DNA of 64,000 nt, from positions 62,001-126,000 of the forward strand of contig CAIMEY010000051.1 in NCBI GenBank assembly GCA_903840165.1. The letters are read 5' to 3'. The position numbers were made by a program, and so were the translations under genes. The notes below the pieces were generated by a model, which was given only the letters and a program-made list of their open reading frames with translations, did no database searches and was not told the origin of the DNA. This document shows positions 18,846 to 27,370 of this stretch, piece after piece; position 1 is the first letter of the stretch, and the number at the start of each line of letters is the position of its first letter. The stretch is from an uncultured Myxococcales bacterium (GTDB lineage Bacteria > Myxococcota_A > UBA9042).

Positions 18846-19448
18846 TTACGTCTTCGGCTTGCGCAAGAGGATCTGATCCACCACGCCGTAGGCTACAGCT
18901 TCGTCAGGCCCCATGTGGTAGTCGCGGTCCGTGTCTTTGCGCACTTTGTCGAGGGCCTGTCCTGTATGCAACGCAATGATTTCATTGAGCTGCTTCTTGG
19001 TGTGCAGCATTTCGCGCGCTTGGATGTCAATGTCCGACGCCTGACCTGAAAAGCCGCCCAGCGGTTGGTGCATCATCACCCGGGCGTGGGGCAGCATGAC
19101 CCGCCGGCCCTTGGTGCCGGCCGCCAGCAGCACCGCGGCCATCGAGGCCGCCTGCCCCAAGCAAATGGTGGCAATCGGACTTTGGACGTACTGCATCGTG
19201 TCGTAGATCGCCATGCCGGCATTGACATAGCCGCCAGGACTATTGATATACAAAGAGATTTCCTTTGTATTGTCTTCAGCATCCAGAAATAGCAGCTGCG
19301 CGATCACCAGATTGGCCAAATAGTCTGTGATTTCAGCGCCCAAGAAGACGATGCGGTCCATCAGCAAGCGCGAATAGATGTCCGAATGGCGCTCACCACG
19401 CGGCGTGGTTTCCGTGACAATGATGTTGGCTTGAGGGCGAATCGACAT
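18846..19448 (-). CDS. clpP: ATP-dependent Clp protease proteolytic subunit ClpP
   Basis: Serine peptidase that forms the tetradecameric chamber docking ClpX. 200 aa. The catalytic triad is visible as Ser102 (GQAASMAA), His127 (MMHQP) and Asp176 ([11 protein letters not shown]). YINSPGG is the oxyanion-side loop. Two in-frame ATGs lie at 19457 and 19448; GGAG directly abuts the first but sits nine bases before the second (MSIRPQANI), which I therefore prefer. It lies between tig and clpX in the conserved order. Confidence 0.97.
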   Translation of the reverse strand: MSIRPQANIIVTETTPRGERHSDIYSRLLMDRIVFLGAEITDYLANLVIAQLLFLDAEDNTKEISLYINSPGGYVNAGMAIYDTMQYVQSPIATICLGQAASMAAVLLAAGTKGRRVMLPHARVMMHQPLGGFSGQASDIDIQAREMLHTKKQLNEIIALHTGQALDKVRKDTDRDYHMGPDEAVAYGVVDQILLRKPKT

Positions 19449-19641
19449 GTGAGCCATCTCCGTGCAATTGCGGCAAAAACAGGGTGCAGATGCGGACAAA
19501 CAGGGGCAGAACCATCGCTGCCCGTAGTCAAGCGCCGGTGCGCTTGGTCGGCCGACACGTCTCCGGCAGGGCCTGTCTATGGCGGAGACCGTTGGTAGCG
19601 GGACCCCGGGGGAATCGCAATTGCCCTACAGCAATAGCTAG

Positions 19642-21087
19642 TTACGCGTGACTGTGGCCGTGCGCATGGTCATGGTCATGATCGTGGTCGTGGCTGTGAC
19701 CGTGGTCATGGTCATGGTCATGGTCATGATCGTCGCCCTCGTCCGAATCCGCATCATGGGAACCGTGCAGCGCCACGGTCTTGTCGACCGTCCAGGTCAC
19801 GGAGGCCACAAGTTGTTCCAGGGCCTTGTGATTAATCACGCGCTGGGTCAAATCGTGCTTGCCGCCTTCCTGGGCCAACTGGTTCTGGAGCGTTTTGCGG
19901 TCCGCGTCGCTCGGCACGGCGTCGCTGTCGATGTAGGCCTGCAAATCCTCATCCGATGCTTGGACTTGCAACTGCTTAGCAACCGCATCGAGCACCAAGC
20001 TCCGGCGCAGCGCCAACTCCGCATCCCGCCGCATGTCCGTGCGCATGCCGTCCAAGAAGCGGCCCAGTGAACGCTGGGTCTTGGCGTCAAGGTGGCCAAA
20101 CATTTGGCTAATCTGATCATCAACCAGGGTCTCAACCAAGGCCGCTGGCACATCAAACGGATTGACGGACAAAAGGTGGTCCAGCACCTTCATTTGCCGT
20201 TGATCGCGGTTCTTGCGCGCCGCTTGGGCCTGCAAATCCTGATCAATGGCGGCGCGTAGGGCAGCTAGGTCGGCGTGGCCCAGATCCTTGGCCAATTCAT
20301 CGTCCACCGCCGGCACATCCATCCGCTGGATTTCATGAACCTTTAGAGACACGTGAACAGCTTCGCTGGCCGAAAAGTGGGCGTCATCCGGCGTCACGGC
20401 GAAGTTGCGCGCGATCTCGTCGCCGGGCTTGGCACCACGAACGGCTTCGTTGACCTGCATGGGAATGCGGGAGTCGCCGATGACAAAGCGCTTATCGCTC
20501 TCAATATAGGGTTTGGCGCTCTCCATGGGCGTAGCCACCAGGGCGAAGTCAGCGACCACTTCGTCGCCATCCTGCGCATTCTCCGTGACCGGTGCCCACT
20601 GCGCCTGCTTGCGGGCCTTTTCTTCCAGCGCGTGCTCGAAGTCGTGCTCATCGGCCGCGAACGCATCCACCGTGAGGGTGAGGTCCTGATAGCCCACCAC
20701 CGTCACTTCAGGGATAATCTCAATAATGATGGCCACTTGCATGTCTTGCCCACGAGCCAAGTCGCTGAAGGACTCGACCTCTGGACGACCGACGGCGCGC
20801 AAGGCAGTCTGTGAAATCGCCTTAAACACGTGATCTTCCAGCAACTTATCAAGGGCACCACGGCGCACGTCGGCGGCGTACTGGCGCTCGATCAGCGAGG
20901 GCGGAACCTTACCGGGGCGGAATCCAGGCAACCGCGCCTTGGCGGCAATGCGGGCGGCCGACGAGGTGAAGGCGGAGTTGACTGCTTGACCAGGAATCGT
21001 GAAGCGAATTCGGCGCTTTGCACCGCTGACCTCTTCAACAACGCAGGAAAGTTCAGCAGCGGCAGCGGCGGTAGCAATTGCGGTCAT
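19642..21087 (-). CDS. tig: trigger factor with His/Asp-rich C-terminal tail
   Basis: Ribosome-associated chaperone and prolyl isomerase that receives nascent chains at the exit tunnel. 481 aa. The ribosome-binding loop is present in GFRPGKVPPSLIERQY (family signature GFRxGKxP). A central FKBP-type region (DGDEVVADFALVA) and the helical C-terminal arms follow. GGAG lies eight bases before the ATG. Unlike the usual trigger factor, the last 30 residues are almost only His and Asp with some Gly, Ser and Ala: 14 His in DH, GH and SH repeats. That looks like a nickel- or zinc-binding tail as in SlyD or HypB. It is first in the tig-clpP-clpX run. Confidence 0.95.
   Translation of the reverse strand: MTAIATAAAAAELSCVVEEVSGAKRRIRFTIPGQAVNSAFTSSAARIAAKARLPGFRPGKVPPSLIERQYAADVRRGALDKLLEDHVFKAISQTALRAVGRPEVESFSDLARGQDMQVAIIIEIIPEVTVVGYQDLTLTVDAFAADEHDFEHALEEKARKQAQWAPVTENAQDGDEVVADFALVATPMESAKPYIESDKRFVIGDSRIPMQVNEAVRGAKPGDEIARNFAVTPDDAHFSASEAVHVSLKVHEIQRMDVPAVDDELAKDLGHADLAALRAAIDQDLQAQAARKNRDQRQMKVLDHLLSVNPFDVPAALVETLVDDQISQMFGHLDAKTQRSLGRFLDGMRTDMRRDAELALRRSLVLDAVAKQLQVQASDEDLQAYIDSDAVPSDADRKTLQNQLAQEGGKHDLTQRVINHKALEQLVASVTWTVDKTVALHGSHDADSDEGDDHDHDHDHDHGHSHDHDHDHDHAHGHSHA
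19660..19731. repeat. simple repeat encoding the His-rich tail of trigger factor
   Basis: Degenerate hexamer array, on the plus strand mainly CATGGT/CGTGGT/CATGAT, inside the 3' end of tig. It encodes the (Asp-His)n tail. Such arrays can change copy number by slippage while staying in frame, because the unit is a multiple of three. Confidence 0.8.
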
Positions 21088-21112
21088 CGGTCATCTCCAC
21101 AGAGGACAACGG

Positions 21113-21140
21113 AGGTTAGGTCGCAAACGGTGGCCGTCAA
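21113..21140 (-). promoter_or_regulatory. candidate sigma-70-type promoter for tig
   Basis: On the minus strand TTGACG (21140-21135) is followed after 16 bases by TAACCT (21118-21113), about 26 bases before the tig start. The -35 matches five of six consensus positions and the -10 only three, so this is a candidate. It lies between the tRNA-Leu 3' end and tig, and read-through from the tRNA promoter is also possible. Confidence 0.4.
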
Positions 21141-21200
21141 GGCAGCAGCCACGCCGACGAACGGGGGACTCAGCAGAAGGTGCCAAGTCGAGAAACCAGG

Positions 21201-21282
21201 TGCGAGAAGGGGGACTTGAACCCCCACGCCGTAAGGCGCCAGAACCTAAATCTGGTGCGTCTACCAATTTCGCCATTCTCGC
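21201..21282 (-). tRNA. tRNA-Leu (anticodon UAG)
   Basis: 82-nt cloverleaf on the minus strand. The acceptor stem GCGAGAA pairs with TTCTCGC, with discriminator A. The anticodon stem CCAGA/TCTGG carries loop TTTAGGT, giving UAG. The long variable arm CGCCTTACGGCG confirms a class II tRNA. The T arm is GGGGGTTCAAGTCCCCC. CCA is not encoded. Confidence 0.95.
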
Positions 21283-21772
21283 ATGGAAGCAGCGCTAGGC
21301 CGAGTTCGGCGGGGAAAGCACTGCAATTCAGAGTAGTTCAATGGGGCAAAACCAAGCATGTCCTGAATATCTGCCCGCGCATCTACACGGCACGCAGGAG
21401 CCCGAACAGCCGCACGCGCCTGAGCACCGGAGCCAAGCAACTTCGAGTGAAAACAAGGGAATCGGGGCAAGAGAACCGTCGCCCCCGAGGACGTCCGCCT
21501 CGATACCGCTAGCAGCGCCAGGGATGAGGCAAAAGCCCGCAAACGCGTTGCCGTGATAGGCCGTGCTTTCATGGGCTTGGCAGTCTGCATAGGGCTTCTG
21601 GGAAACGCCATGACCTGCCACAACGCGCGCGTACCGCATCTGCGGCGAGGGAATACCAATCGCCAGTTTGATGGATGTAAGCGCCTGAAATTGCCACGCT
21701 TTAACGTGCAGCCCGACGTCTGGGCGGCACCATTTGGGCGGCACCATTTGGGCCTTCAAGATACCTTCGAGG
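21283..21772. other. spacer between tRNA-Leu and tRNA-Lys
   Basis: 490 bases inside the tRNA cluster. A 143-codon minus-strand frame exists at 21328-21759, but it has scattered Cys/Gly/Ala, no recognised motif and no ribosome site, so I do not call it a gene. The only other structure is a 14-bp tandem duplication at 21721-21748. Confidence 0.5.
21721..21748. repeat. 14-bp tandem duplication
   Basis: TGGGCGGCACCATT occurs twice in immediate succession (21721-21734 and 21735-21748), 25 bases from the 3' end of tRNA-Lys. It looks like a recent slippage product. Confidence 0.85.
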
Positions 21773-21845
21773 TGACCCCTGATGGAATCGAACCATCAAC
21801 CTCCGGATTAAGAGTCCGCTGCTCTGCCAGTTGAGCTAAGGGGCC
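21773..21845 (-). tRNA. tRNA-Lys (anticodon CUU)
   Basis: 73-nt cloverleaf on the minus strand. Acceptor GGCCCCT pairs with AGGGGTC (one G-T pair), discriminator A. The D arm is TAGCTCAACTGGCAGAGC, the anticodon loop CTCTTAA gives CUU, and the T arm is GATGGTTCGATTCCATC. The top anticodon-stem pair (27-43) is a G-G mismatch. Confidence 0.95.
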
Positions 21846-21930
21846 ATTTTCGCCGAGTAAACAGCGAGATGTCTGGGTCGATCGGCACTGCTTTTTCGCT
21901 TGGGAAAGCGATCGCGGTGCTTCGACATTG

Positions 21931-22004
21931 CGCGCCCGGCAGGATTCGAACCTGCGACCTGCGGGTTCGAAGCCCGATGCTCTATCCAGCTGAGCTACAG
22001 GCGC
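21931..22004 (-). tRNA. tRNA-Arg (anticodon UCG)
   Basis: 74-nt cloverleaf on the minus strand. Acceptor GCGCCTG pairs with CGGGCGC, discriminator G. The D arm is TAGCTCAGCTGGATAGAGC, the anticodon loop CTTCGAA gives UCG, and the T arm is GCAGGTTCGAATCCTGC. Confidence 0.95.
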
Positions 22005-22170
22005 TTAAAAAATCAAGGAAGCCACAGTCTTTGCACCGCGCAGGTGCCTTGCAGACTTCCAAGTGGGTCTTCCGGTTGGCGCATCGGCTACACCGGCCTT
22101 GAGCCGCCGAACCTGGGTAGATTCGTTGGCTGCGGGCCAGATTGACCGAGCAATTCCCCAGAAGATTGGG

Positions 22171-22244
22171 GGTGGTAGACGGGGTTCGAACCCGTGACAT
22201 CGGGAACCACAATCCCGCGCTCTACCAGCTGAGCTACGACCACC
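22171..22244 (-). tRNA. tRNA-His (anticodon GUG)
   Basis: 74 nt including the extra 5' G at position -1 that is specific to tRNA-His, facing discriminator C. The anticodon loop TTGTGGT gives GUG. The T arm is ACGGGTTCGAACCCCGT. One acceptor-stem position (6-67) appears as a C-T mismatch. First tRNA of the cluster behind the promoter at 22335-22362. Confidence 0.93.
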
Positions 22245-22334
22245 ATAGGGCTGAGGGCGATCCCAAGGTCGGCCTCCGCCACGCACGACGCGTTCAAGCT
22301 CAGGGCAGACCCGAGCAGCGCCTTGCGGAGCGAC

Positions 22335-22362
22335 ATGATACGCACTGGCATCGGGCTGTCAA
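22335..22362 (-). promoter_or_regulatory. sigma-70-type promoter for the tRNA cluster
   Basis: On the minus strand a perfect -35 TTGACA (22362-22357), a 16-base spacer and TATCAT (22340-22335) lie about 90 bases before the tRNA-His 5' end. This is the best consensus match in the window and suits a strongly expressed stable-RNA unit (His-Arg-Lys-Leu). Confidence 0.75.
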
Positions 22363-22683
22363 GCGCTCGCGGGCCAAGGGGACGGTTCAGGCTCTGGCGG
22401 CGCAGGGACAGCGGCTGACCTGGGGTACGCGGTGGTGGTCGGCGGCGCCCTTGACTCAACACGTCCCAGCAGAAAATCCAATCTAGTCACGGCGTTTTGA
22501 CCCGCAAGAACACAGCGGAATAGAAGACGAGGGATGCGCGTTGCAAGGAGTACGAGGCCGCTTGGTCGCGCAGGTTTGGCATTGTTCCAAGGTAATCCGG
22601 CAAGATCGCAGCAAGGCTGCGTAGAGTGCCCGACGCGACAACGCGCAGTGACGAAGTGGTGTCCGTAATTAGTTGGAGGCGAA
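22363..22683. other. intergenic region upstream of the ECF sigma gene
   Basis: 321 bases between the tRNA promoter and the sigma-factor gene. It must hold the sigma gene's promoter, but I see no clear -35/-10 pair and no coding or RNA feature. Only the ribosome site GGAGG just before 22684 is evident. Confidence 0.5.
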
Positions 22684-23361
22684 ATGTCTATAACCAGCGG
22701 TGTTTTCAATCTTTTCTCCAGCCAACGCCGTCAGCGCGAGGCTTTTGAACGCGAGGCGATGCCCCACCTGGACGCCTTGCACAGCTACGCCCTGCACCTG
22801 TGCCGCAATCAAGCCGACGCAGAGGATTTGGTTCAGGAAACGTACATCAAGGCGCTTTCAAACTTCAGCAGCTACGAGCCGGGAACCAACTGCCGCGCTT
22901 GGCTATTTCGCATTTTGACGAACACGTTTTTCAACCTCAGGCGTTCGCGAAAGCGCCACAATCCGATCGACACCGATGCAACGCCAGATATGGAATGGCA
23001 AATTGCCGAAGCTGTTGAGCCCCAAGGTCTGTTTCGGCCCTTAGACGTGCAGTTGCTTGATCGGGTGATTTCCAAGCATGTGACGGCGGCCCTAGACGAA
23101 TTACCGCCTGAATTTCGCACAGTTTTGCTTCTCGCCGACCTGCAGGACTTCTCCTACAAAGAGATCGCCGATGTGGTCGATTGCCCCGTGGGCACGGTGA
23201 TGAGCCGCCTATACCGAGCGCGCAAAGCAATGCAGAAGGCCTTGATGGAGCACGCAATTCAAGAAGGTGTCATCGAGCGCCCCCTGAGCGACGACGAGGG
23301 CGTGGTCAACCTGGACGTCTTCCGGATGCGGGCCAAGCGCGCCGCCGGAGATGACGCGTAA
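22684..23361 (+). CDS. ECF-type RNA polymerase sigma factor
   Basis: Sigma-70-family factor of the extracytoplasmic-function group, 225 aa. Region 2 (CRNQADAEDLVQETYIKAL, then RAWLFRILTNTFFN) binds the -10 element, and region 4 (LPPEFRTVLLLADLQDFSYKE with CPVGTVMSRLYRARK) binds the -35. GGAGG lies a few bases before ATG. The next gene, 134 bases downstream on the same strand, encodes a zinc-type anti-sigma factor, which fits control by sequestration until a signal arrives. A ~30-residue C-terminal extension follows region 4. Confidence 0.93.
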   Translation: MSITSGVFNLFSSQRRQREAFEREAMPHLDALHSYALHLCRNQADAEDLVQETYIKALSNFSSYEPGTNCRAWLFRILTNTFFNLRRSRKRHNPIDTDATPDMEWQIAEAVEPQGLFRPLDVQLLDRVISKHVTAALDELPPEFRTVLLLADLQDFSYKEIADVVDCPVGTVMSRLYRARKAMQKALMEHAIQEGVIERPLSDDEGVVNLDVFRMRAKRAAGDDA

Positions 23362-23495
23362 TCCTTGGACAATGGCCGTAGGACGGTGGTCCCAGTGCGC
23401 AATTTTGCAATGAAAGCATGGGGCGATCGCCATAATCCTTGGGAAACCAAGTTGAGTTGGACGGATCGGCCGGCACAGGAACGACGGGGCAACGC

Positions 23496-24701
23496 ATGAA
23501 CTGTCAGGATGTCCAAAAGTTCGCATTTACCTATTTGGATTGCGAATTCGATGGCCGAGAACGCGGGGAGTTTGAAACCCACCTGCGCCTTTGTCCCGCC
23601 TGCCGGGCTACGGTGGAGCGCGACGCCCTATTCCGCGATGCAATTCGCGATCATCTGCAAACGCAGCCGGTGGAACAGGGAGTACGCCAGCGCTTGCAGG
23701 AGCGACTGGTCTGTACCGAGCGCCGGCAAACGGGACGCGCGGTGCTGGTGCCTTTGGCTTTGGCTGCTGGATTCGCTGTTGTTATAGTCACTTGGAAGCT
23801 GGCGCCTCATGGGCAAACGGAGGTACCAGTCACGCAGACCGAGCGCGATTTGGCCCCCTCTTCGGCTCGCTTGGCGCTCGGGGCAGATCACCTGCCGCAG
23901 TCTGCCCAAGCCGTTGAACCTCCTGCACAGTTGCTGGCGACGTCGCGCGAGCAGGCCAAGGCAGAGACAGCCGCTCATGCCGTCGATCTGCGCGCACAGG
24001 CAGCGCAATTGGAAGTCTTGCGGCGGCAGGCGGCTCAGCTGCCGGTGCAAGTCGCCCGGGCCGATGTCAACGATCGCAGCGCAACGATTCGCGGCGGACA
24101 AGGAACAAATGTAAGCACTAACGTGCAGTTAGCTAGTGCGCGCGTCGGTGGATTCACCGGCCACGACGCAGAGTCCGGCAATGATGGCAAGGCCGGTAAT
24201 GCGGAGATCTTGCGCGGAGCCCTGCCCGCCTCCAGCCTGACCGAACGCAGTCCCTTTGGCGCTGTCCGCTCAGAAGAGTGCCTGCGCGCCATGCTGCGCG
24301 TGCACATGGCCCAGTTGCCTCCCGAAATATCCGGTCCAGCGCAGCGAATTCAGAAGTATCTCGCCCAGCGCGTCCCTGGCATTGGGCCCCTGCCCCTCTC
24401 AGAAGGCGAGGGCGTGGAGTTGCTCGGCGCGCGCATGGGCCTGATCGGATCGCAACCCGTTGTTCTATATACGTATCGCGCATGGGGCGTGCCGCTAACC
24501 GTGATCAGCCGAGCAGCCCGGACCCAACCGACGGAGGACCCGGATGTCGAGCCGCTCGGGCCTGGCGATCGGCCGCAGACCGGCATCCTGCTGGATCGGC
24601 GGTCAGGAATCGCACTGATGCATGTGATTTCGCACGAAAGAGTGCTGACCTTTGTCAGTGAGCTGCCTTCGCCTACCCTGCTGCACCTAGCGCCGCAATA
24701 G
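23496..24701 (+). CDS. membrane anti-sigma factor with zinc-finger (zf-HC2) domain
   Basis: 401 aa. The N-terminal anti-sigma domain has the ZAS signature H-x3-C-x2-C (HLRLCPAC) after an upstream Cys, a fold that clamps the cognate sigma factor. One membrane segment follows (VLVPLALAAGFAVVIVTW). The large periplasmic part has an Ala/Gln-rich coiled stretch and a C-terminal globular domain (VHMAQLPPEISGPAQRIQ onward) of unknown type that could be the sensor. The start is ATG 23496 (MNCQDVQKFAF); an upstream in-frame start would only add a non-conserved lead. It is almost certainly the partner of the preceding ECF sigma. Confidence 0.85.
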   Translation: MNCQDVQKFAFTYLDCEFDGRERGEFETHLRLCPACRATVERDALFRDAIRDHLQTQPVEQGVRQRLQERLVCTERRQTGRAVLVPLALAAGFAVVIVTWKLAPHGQTEVPVTQTERDLAPSSARLALGADHLPQSAQAVEPPAQLLATSREQAKAETAAHAVDLRAQAAQLEVLRRQAAQLPVQVARADVNDRSATIRGGQGTNVSTNVQLASARVGGFTGHDAESGNDGKAGNAEILRGALPASSLTERSPFGAVRSEECLRAMLRVHMAQLPPEISGPAQRIQKYLAQRVPGIGPLPLSEGEGVELLGARMGLIGSQPVVLYTYRAWGVPLTVISRAARTQPTEDPDVEPLGPGDRPQTGILLDRRSGIALMHVISHERVLTFVSELPSPTLLHLAPQ

Positions 24702-24752
24702 CCCTTTAGAATTGCGCAATTGGGCAGGCTCGGGCGGCCGCGACGACCCTAG

Positions 24753-25760
24753 CTAGACCGGGTCGCTGGGCAACGCGGATTCCGATGTGGGACGCTGACG
24801 CAACTCCTGAGAAATCTTGCGGAGAAACGGCATCGCCAGCAACAGCCTCAGGACGATATAGCCGACAATTTGCGCCGATGAATACGCGTCGATCACCGGT
24901 GTTGCCGCCCGCCCGTCGATAACAAAGGGCGCATACAGCGTGCGCATCAGGGCTTGGGTCGTTCCCAGACCAGAGACGCTGATCGGGATGGTGCCTACGA
25001 CGGTCAGTACCGGCAAACAGACAAACATTTTGCCCCATTGCGGCGCCATGCCAAAGCTGCGCATGACGAGCACGGCTGCAATGGTGTACGCCGCGATGAG
25101 CCCACTGCGCAGCGCCAGCCCCTGCAGCATCTGCCAAGGCCCGAGCCGCACCAGGGGGCGGATGGGCGCAAGCTGCCGAAGCCTTTGTAACCAACTGATC
25201 TGCAACGGCGATTGCAGAAGCAACATCAGCGCAAACGCCGAGCCAAAGACACAGCCAGCGACAATCTGCAGCCAGATTTGCAAAGAACCTGCATTGCCAA
25301 GCACTTCCGGCGCGAGCCACAGACCGATCACGGCCATCCCGGTCACTGTGACCAGGTCCAGCCACGACAAGGTGGCCAGCGCTGCGCCTGCTTCGAGAAA
25401 GGGCACCCCTTTGCGTCGACCGATCAGCCAGCCCATGGCCAAGTTGGCCGCATGGTAGTTGACCACATTGAGCAAATAGGACGCGGCCTTGACGGGCGCA
25501 ATCTCCCGGAGCGTAGCGCCCTCGGGCTTGCCGCGATGGCCAAGGGTGACGCGAACCAGCCAAACCAGGCAAAAACTATCGTAAAGCCACGTTACAACCG
25601 TCGTTATCAAGATGACCGCAAAGAATTGCCCGAGGTTGGCCATGGCCAGGGCTTGCATCAGCTTGGCGCGGTCGGTGGTGCCAAAGAACAGACCAAGCAG
25701 CAAGACCGTGCCAAGCAAAGGCAGAATCTGACGAATTCTTTGGCGCTGTGCGGGCGTCAT
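24753..25760 (-). CDS. LPG-synthase-type (PF03706, UPF0104) integral membrane protein
   Basis: 335 aa with about eight hydrophobic segments, typical of the flippase/synthase membrane domain found alone or fused in MprF proteins. The conserved VNYHAANLAMGWLIGRRKGV and the C-terminal TIPISVSGLGTTQALMRTLY (the P-I-S-x-x-G-x-G signature) are visible. ATG 25760 has AAGGA four bases upstream. It lacks the cytosolic aminoacyl-transferase domain of MprF, so it is probably a lipid- or polyprenyl-related transporter of unknown substrate. It is divergent from rsmB and convergent with the anti-sigma gene. Confidence 0.8.
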   Translation of the reverse strand: MTPAQRQRIRQILPLLGTVLLLGLFFGTTDRAKLMQALAMANLGQFFAVILITTVVTWLYDSFCLVWLVRVTLGHRGKPEGATLREIAPVKAASYLLNVVNYHAANLAMGWLIGRRKGVPFLEAGAALATLSWLDLVTVTGMAVIGLWLAPEVLGNAGSLQIWLQIVAGCVFGSAFALMLLLQSPLQISWLQRLRQLAPIRPLVRLGPWQMLQGLALRSGLIAAYTIAAVLVMRSFGMAPQWGKMFVCLPVLTVVGTIPISVSGLGTTQALMRTLYAPFVIDGRAATPVIDAYSSAQIVGYIVLRLLLAMPFLRKISQELRQRPTSESALPSDPV

Positions 25761-25895
25761 GAGGTCCTTGGCGCGGCGCGCGAGGCGATGTCCCGGGCCG
25801 ACCGCCGGCCGAAAAAGGCAGTCGCTTGACGGCAATGCAAGACCGTGCCGACCATGGCGACGACAGGCGATCCGCGTGTCTCAGGATAGCATAGG

Positions 25896-27233
25896 ATGAC
25901 GCAGCCCCCCAAACAGAACCGCCAATTGGCCGGCACCGACGTTCGCTGGCGGGCGATGGAGGCCCTGGTCGCGGTCGATCAAGGGGTGGCAGGCAGTCAG
26001 GCAGCCGTTCGCCAAGCACTTGATCAGAAACCTGAATTGCACGGCCCGGACCGAGGTCTGGTGACCGAACTCATCTACGGCGTCGTGCGTCGGCAACGGG
26101 CCCTGGACGCCTGGATTGCCCAAGGTGCGACACGCGGGCTGTTCGAGATGGACCCGGTGGCGCTGGCAGCCTTGCGCCTAGGGGCTTATCAACTAGCTGA
26201 AATGCCTCGGATTCCAGATTTTGCAGCCGTCGATGCAACCGTGCAGGCCTGCAAGGCGGGACTCAACAAGCACAGTGTTGGCTTTGTGCACGCGGTGTTG
26301 CGCAACCTCGCGGCGCAAAAACGCCATCAAGAAACGGCACTGGGCGACGATCTGCCGGCCTGGCTCAATCACCGGATCGATCGTTTTGCGCAGCGACTGC
26401 ACCTCGACAACGCCGCTCTGCACGCCGCGATGCGGGCGCAGGCTCCCCTGCATGTCAGCATTCCGACTCGAGATCCTTCGGTAGCCGAGGAATTGCTGGC
26501 TCAAGGCGTGCCCCTGGAAGCTTTGCCGGTGCCAGGGACCTATGCCAGCAGCGGTGGATCCCTGTTTCAATCCGAGGCCTTTGCCCAGAGGCGTGCCCTG
26601 GCTCAAGACGCCGGCAGCGCTGCCATCGTGCGGTGGATTGACGCCCAACCTGGGATGCACGTTGCTGATTTGGCGGCAGGTCGGGGCATCAAGTCCCTCG
26701 GTTTGGCGGCAGCGGGAGCTGAAGTCACGGCGGTGGACTTGCAGGCCACTCGCCTTGTCGACGCCCAAGCGCTGGCGAACACAGCGGGCTACCCCTTGGC
26801 CCAGGTGCTGGCAGCTGACCTGAGCCAACCGATTGATCTGCCTAAAGAATCCTTTGATGTTGTGCTGCTCGACGCCCCGTGTTCAGCCCTGGGAACGCTG
26901 CGGCGGCGCCCGGAAGTTCGGCACCGGCGCTCTGCAGCAGACCTGATGCGTCTCAACGAGTTGCAGCAGAAGATGGCCCATCAAGCAGCCCAACTGGTCC
27001 GTCCGGGCGGTCTGCTGGTGATGGCCACCTGCTCGCTGGCCGAAGAGGAAGGCCCCCTGCTTTTTGGCCAATTCCTCATTGATCACACGGCATTTTCCCG
27101 CGACTCGGGCGGCACTTCGGGTGAGCGAAGTTGGGTGCAACCCCTGCTCGATGATCAAGGGGATTTCGCAAGCCATCCGCTATGTTGGGGCATGGATATC
27201 TTTCAGGCGACCCGCCTGCGCAAAGCCGTCTAG
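25896..27233 (+). CDS. rsmB: 16S rRNA m5C967 methyltransferase-type protein (RsmB/Sun family)
   Basis: AdoMet-dependent rRNA cytosine-C5 methyltransferase, 445 aa. The N-terminal NusB-like helical domain (LVTELIYGVVRRQRALDAWI) is present, which separates RsmB from RsmF. The Rossmann methyltransferase follows (MHVADLAAGRGIKSLGLAA). The catalytic pair is Cys329 in DAPCSALG and Cys379 in MATCSLAEEE, close to E. coli RsmB positions 325 and 375. The PCS motif is followed by Ala instead of the usual Gly. Encoded upstream of dprA and topA on the same strand. Confidence 0.92.
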   Translation: MTQPPKQNRQLAGTDVRWRAMEALVAVDQGVAGSQAAVRQALDQKPELHGPDRGLVTELIYGVVRRQRALDAWIAQGATRGLFEMDPVALAALRLGAYQLAEMPRIPDFAAVDATVQACKAGLNKHSVGFVHAVLRNLAAQKRHQETALGDDLPAWLNHRIDRFAQRLHLDNAALHAAMRAQAPLHVSIPTRDPSVAEELLAQGVPLEALPVPGTYASSGGSLFQSEAFAQRRALAQDAGSAAIVRWIDAQPGMHVADLAAGRGIKSLGLAAAGAEVTAVDLQATRLVDAQALANTAGYPLAQVLAADLSQPIDLPKESFDVVLLDAPCSALGTLRRRPEVRHRRSAADLMRLNELQQKMAHQAAQLVRPGGLLVMATCSLAEEEGPLLFGQFLIDHTAFSRDSGGTSGERSWVQPLLDDQGDFASHPLCWGMDIFQATRLRKAV

Positions 27234-27245
27234 GCGCTTTTTTTT
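27213..27245 (+). terminator. possible intrinsic terminator after rsmB
   Basis: CGCCT at 27213-27217 can pair with AGGCG at 27232-27236, followed directly by eight T (27238-27245). The stem is only five pairs with a 14-base loop and overlaps the stop codon, so it is weak. Confidence 0.35.
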
Positions 27246-27370
27246 CCACACAACGACCCAAAATCGGATTTCGAGCGATCACCTAAGGGAGCGGTGATTC
27301 GCAAGGCACCCGCGTGGCCAGCACGTGGACGCCGAAACACCGCGTAACCCCAACATCGCGCGGAGAGATC

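Noticed and set aside
21328..21759. 143-codon minus-strand frame inside the tRNA cluster
   Set aside because: No family features, no Shine-Dalgarno, patchy composition; left as spacer.
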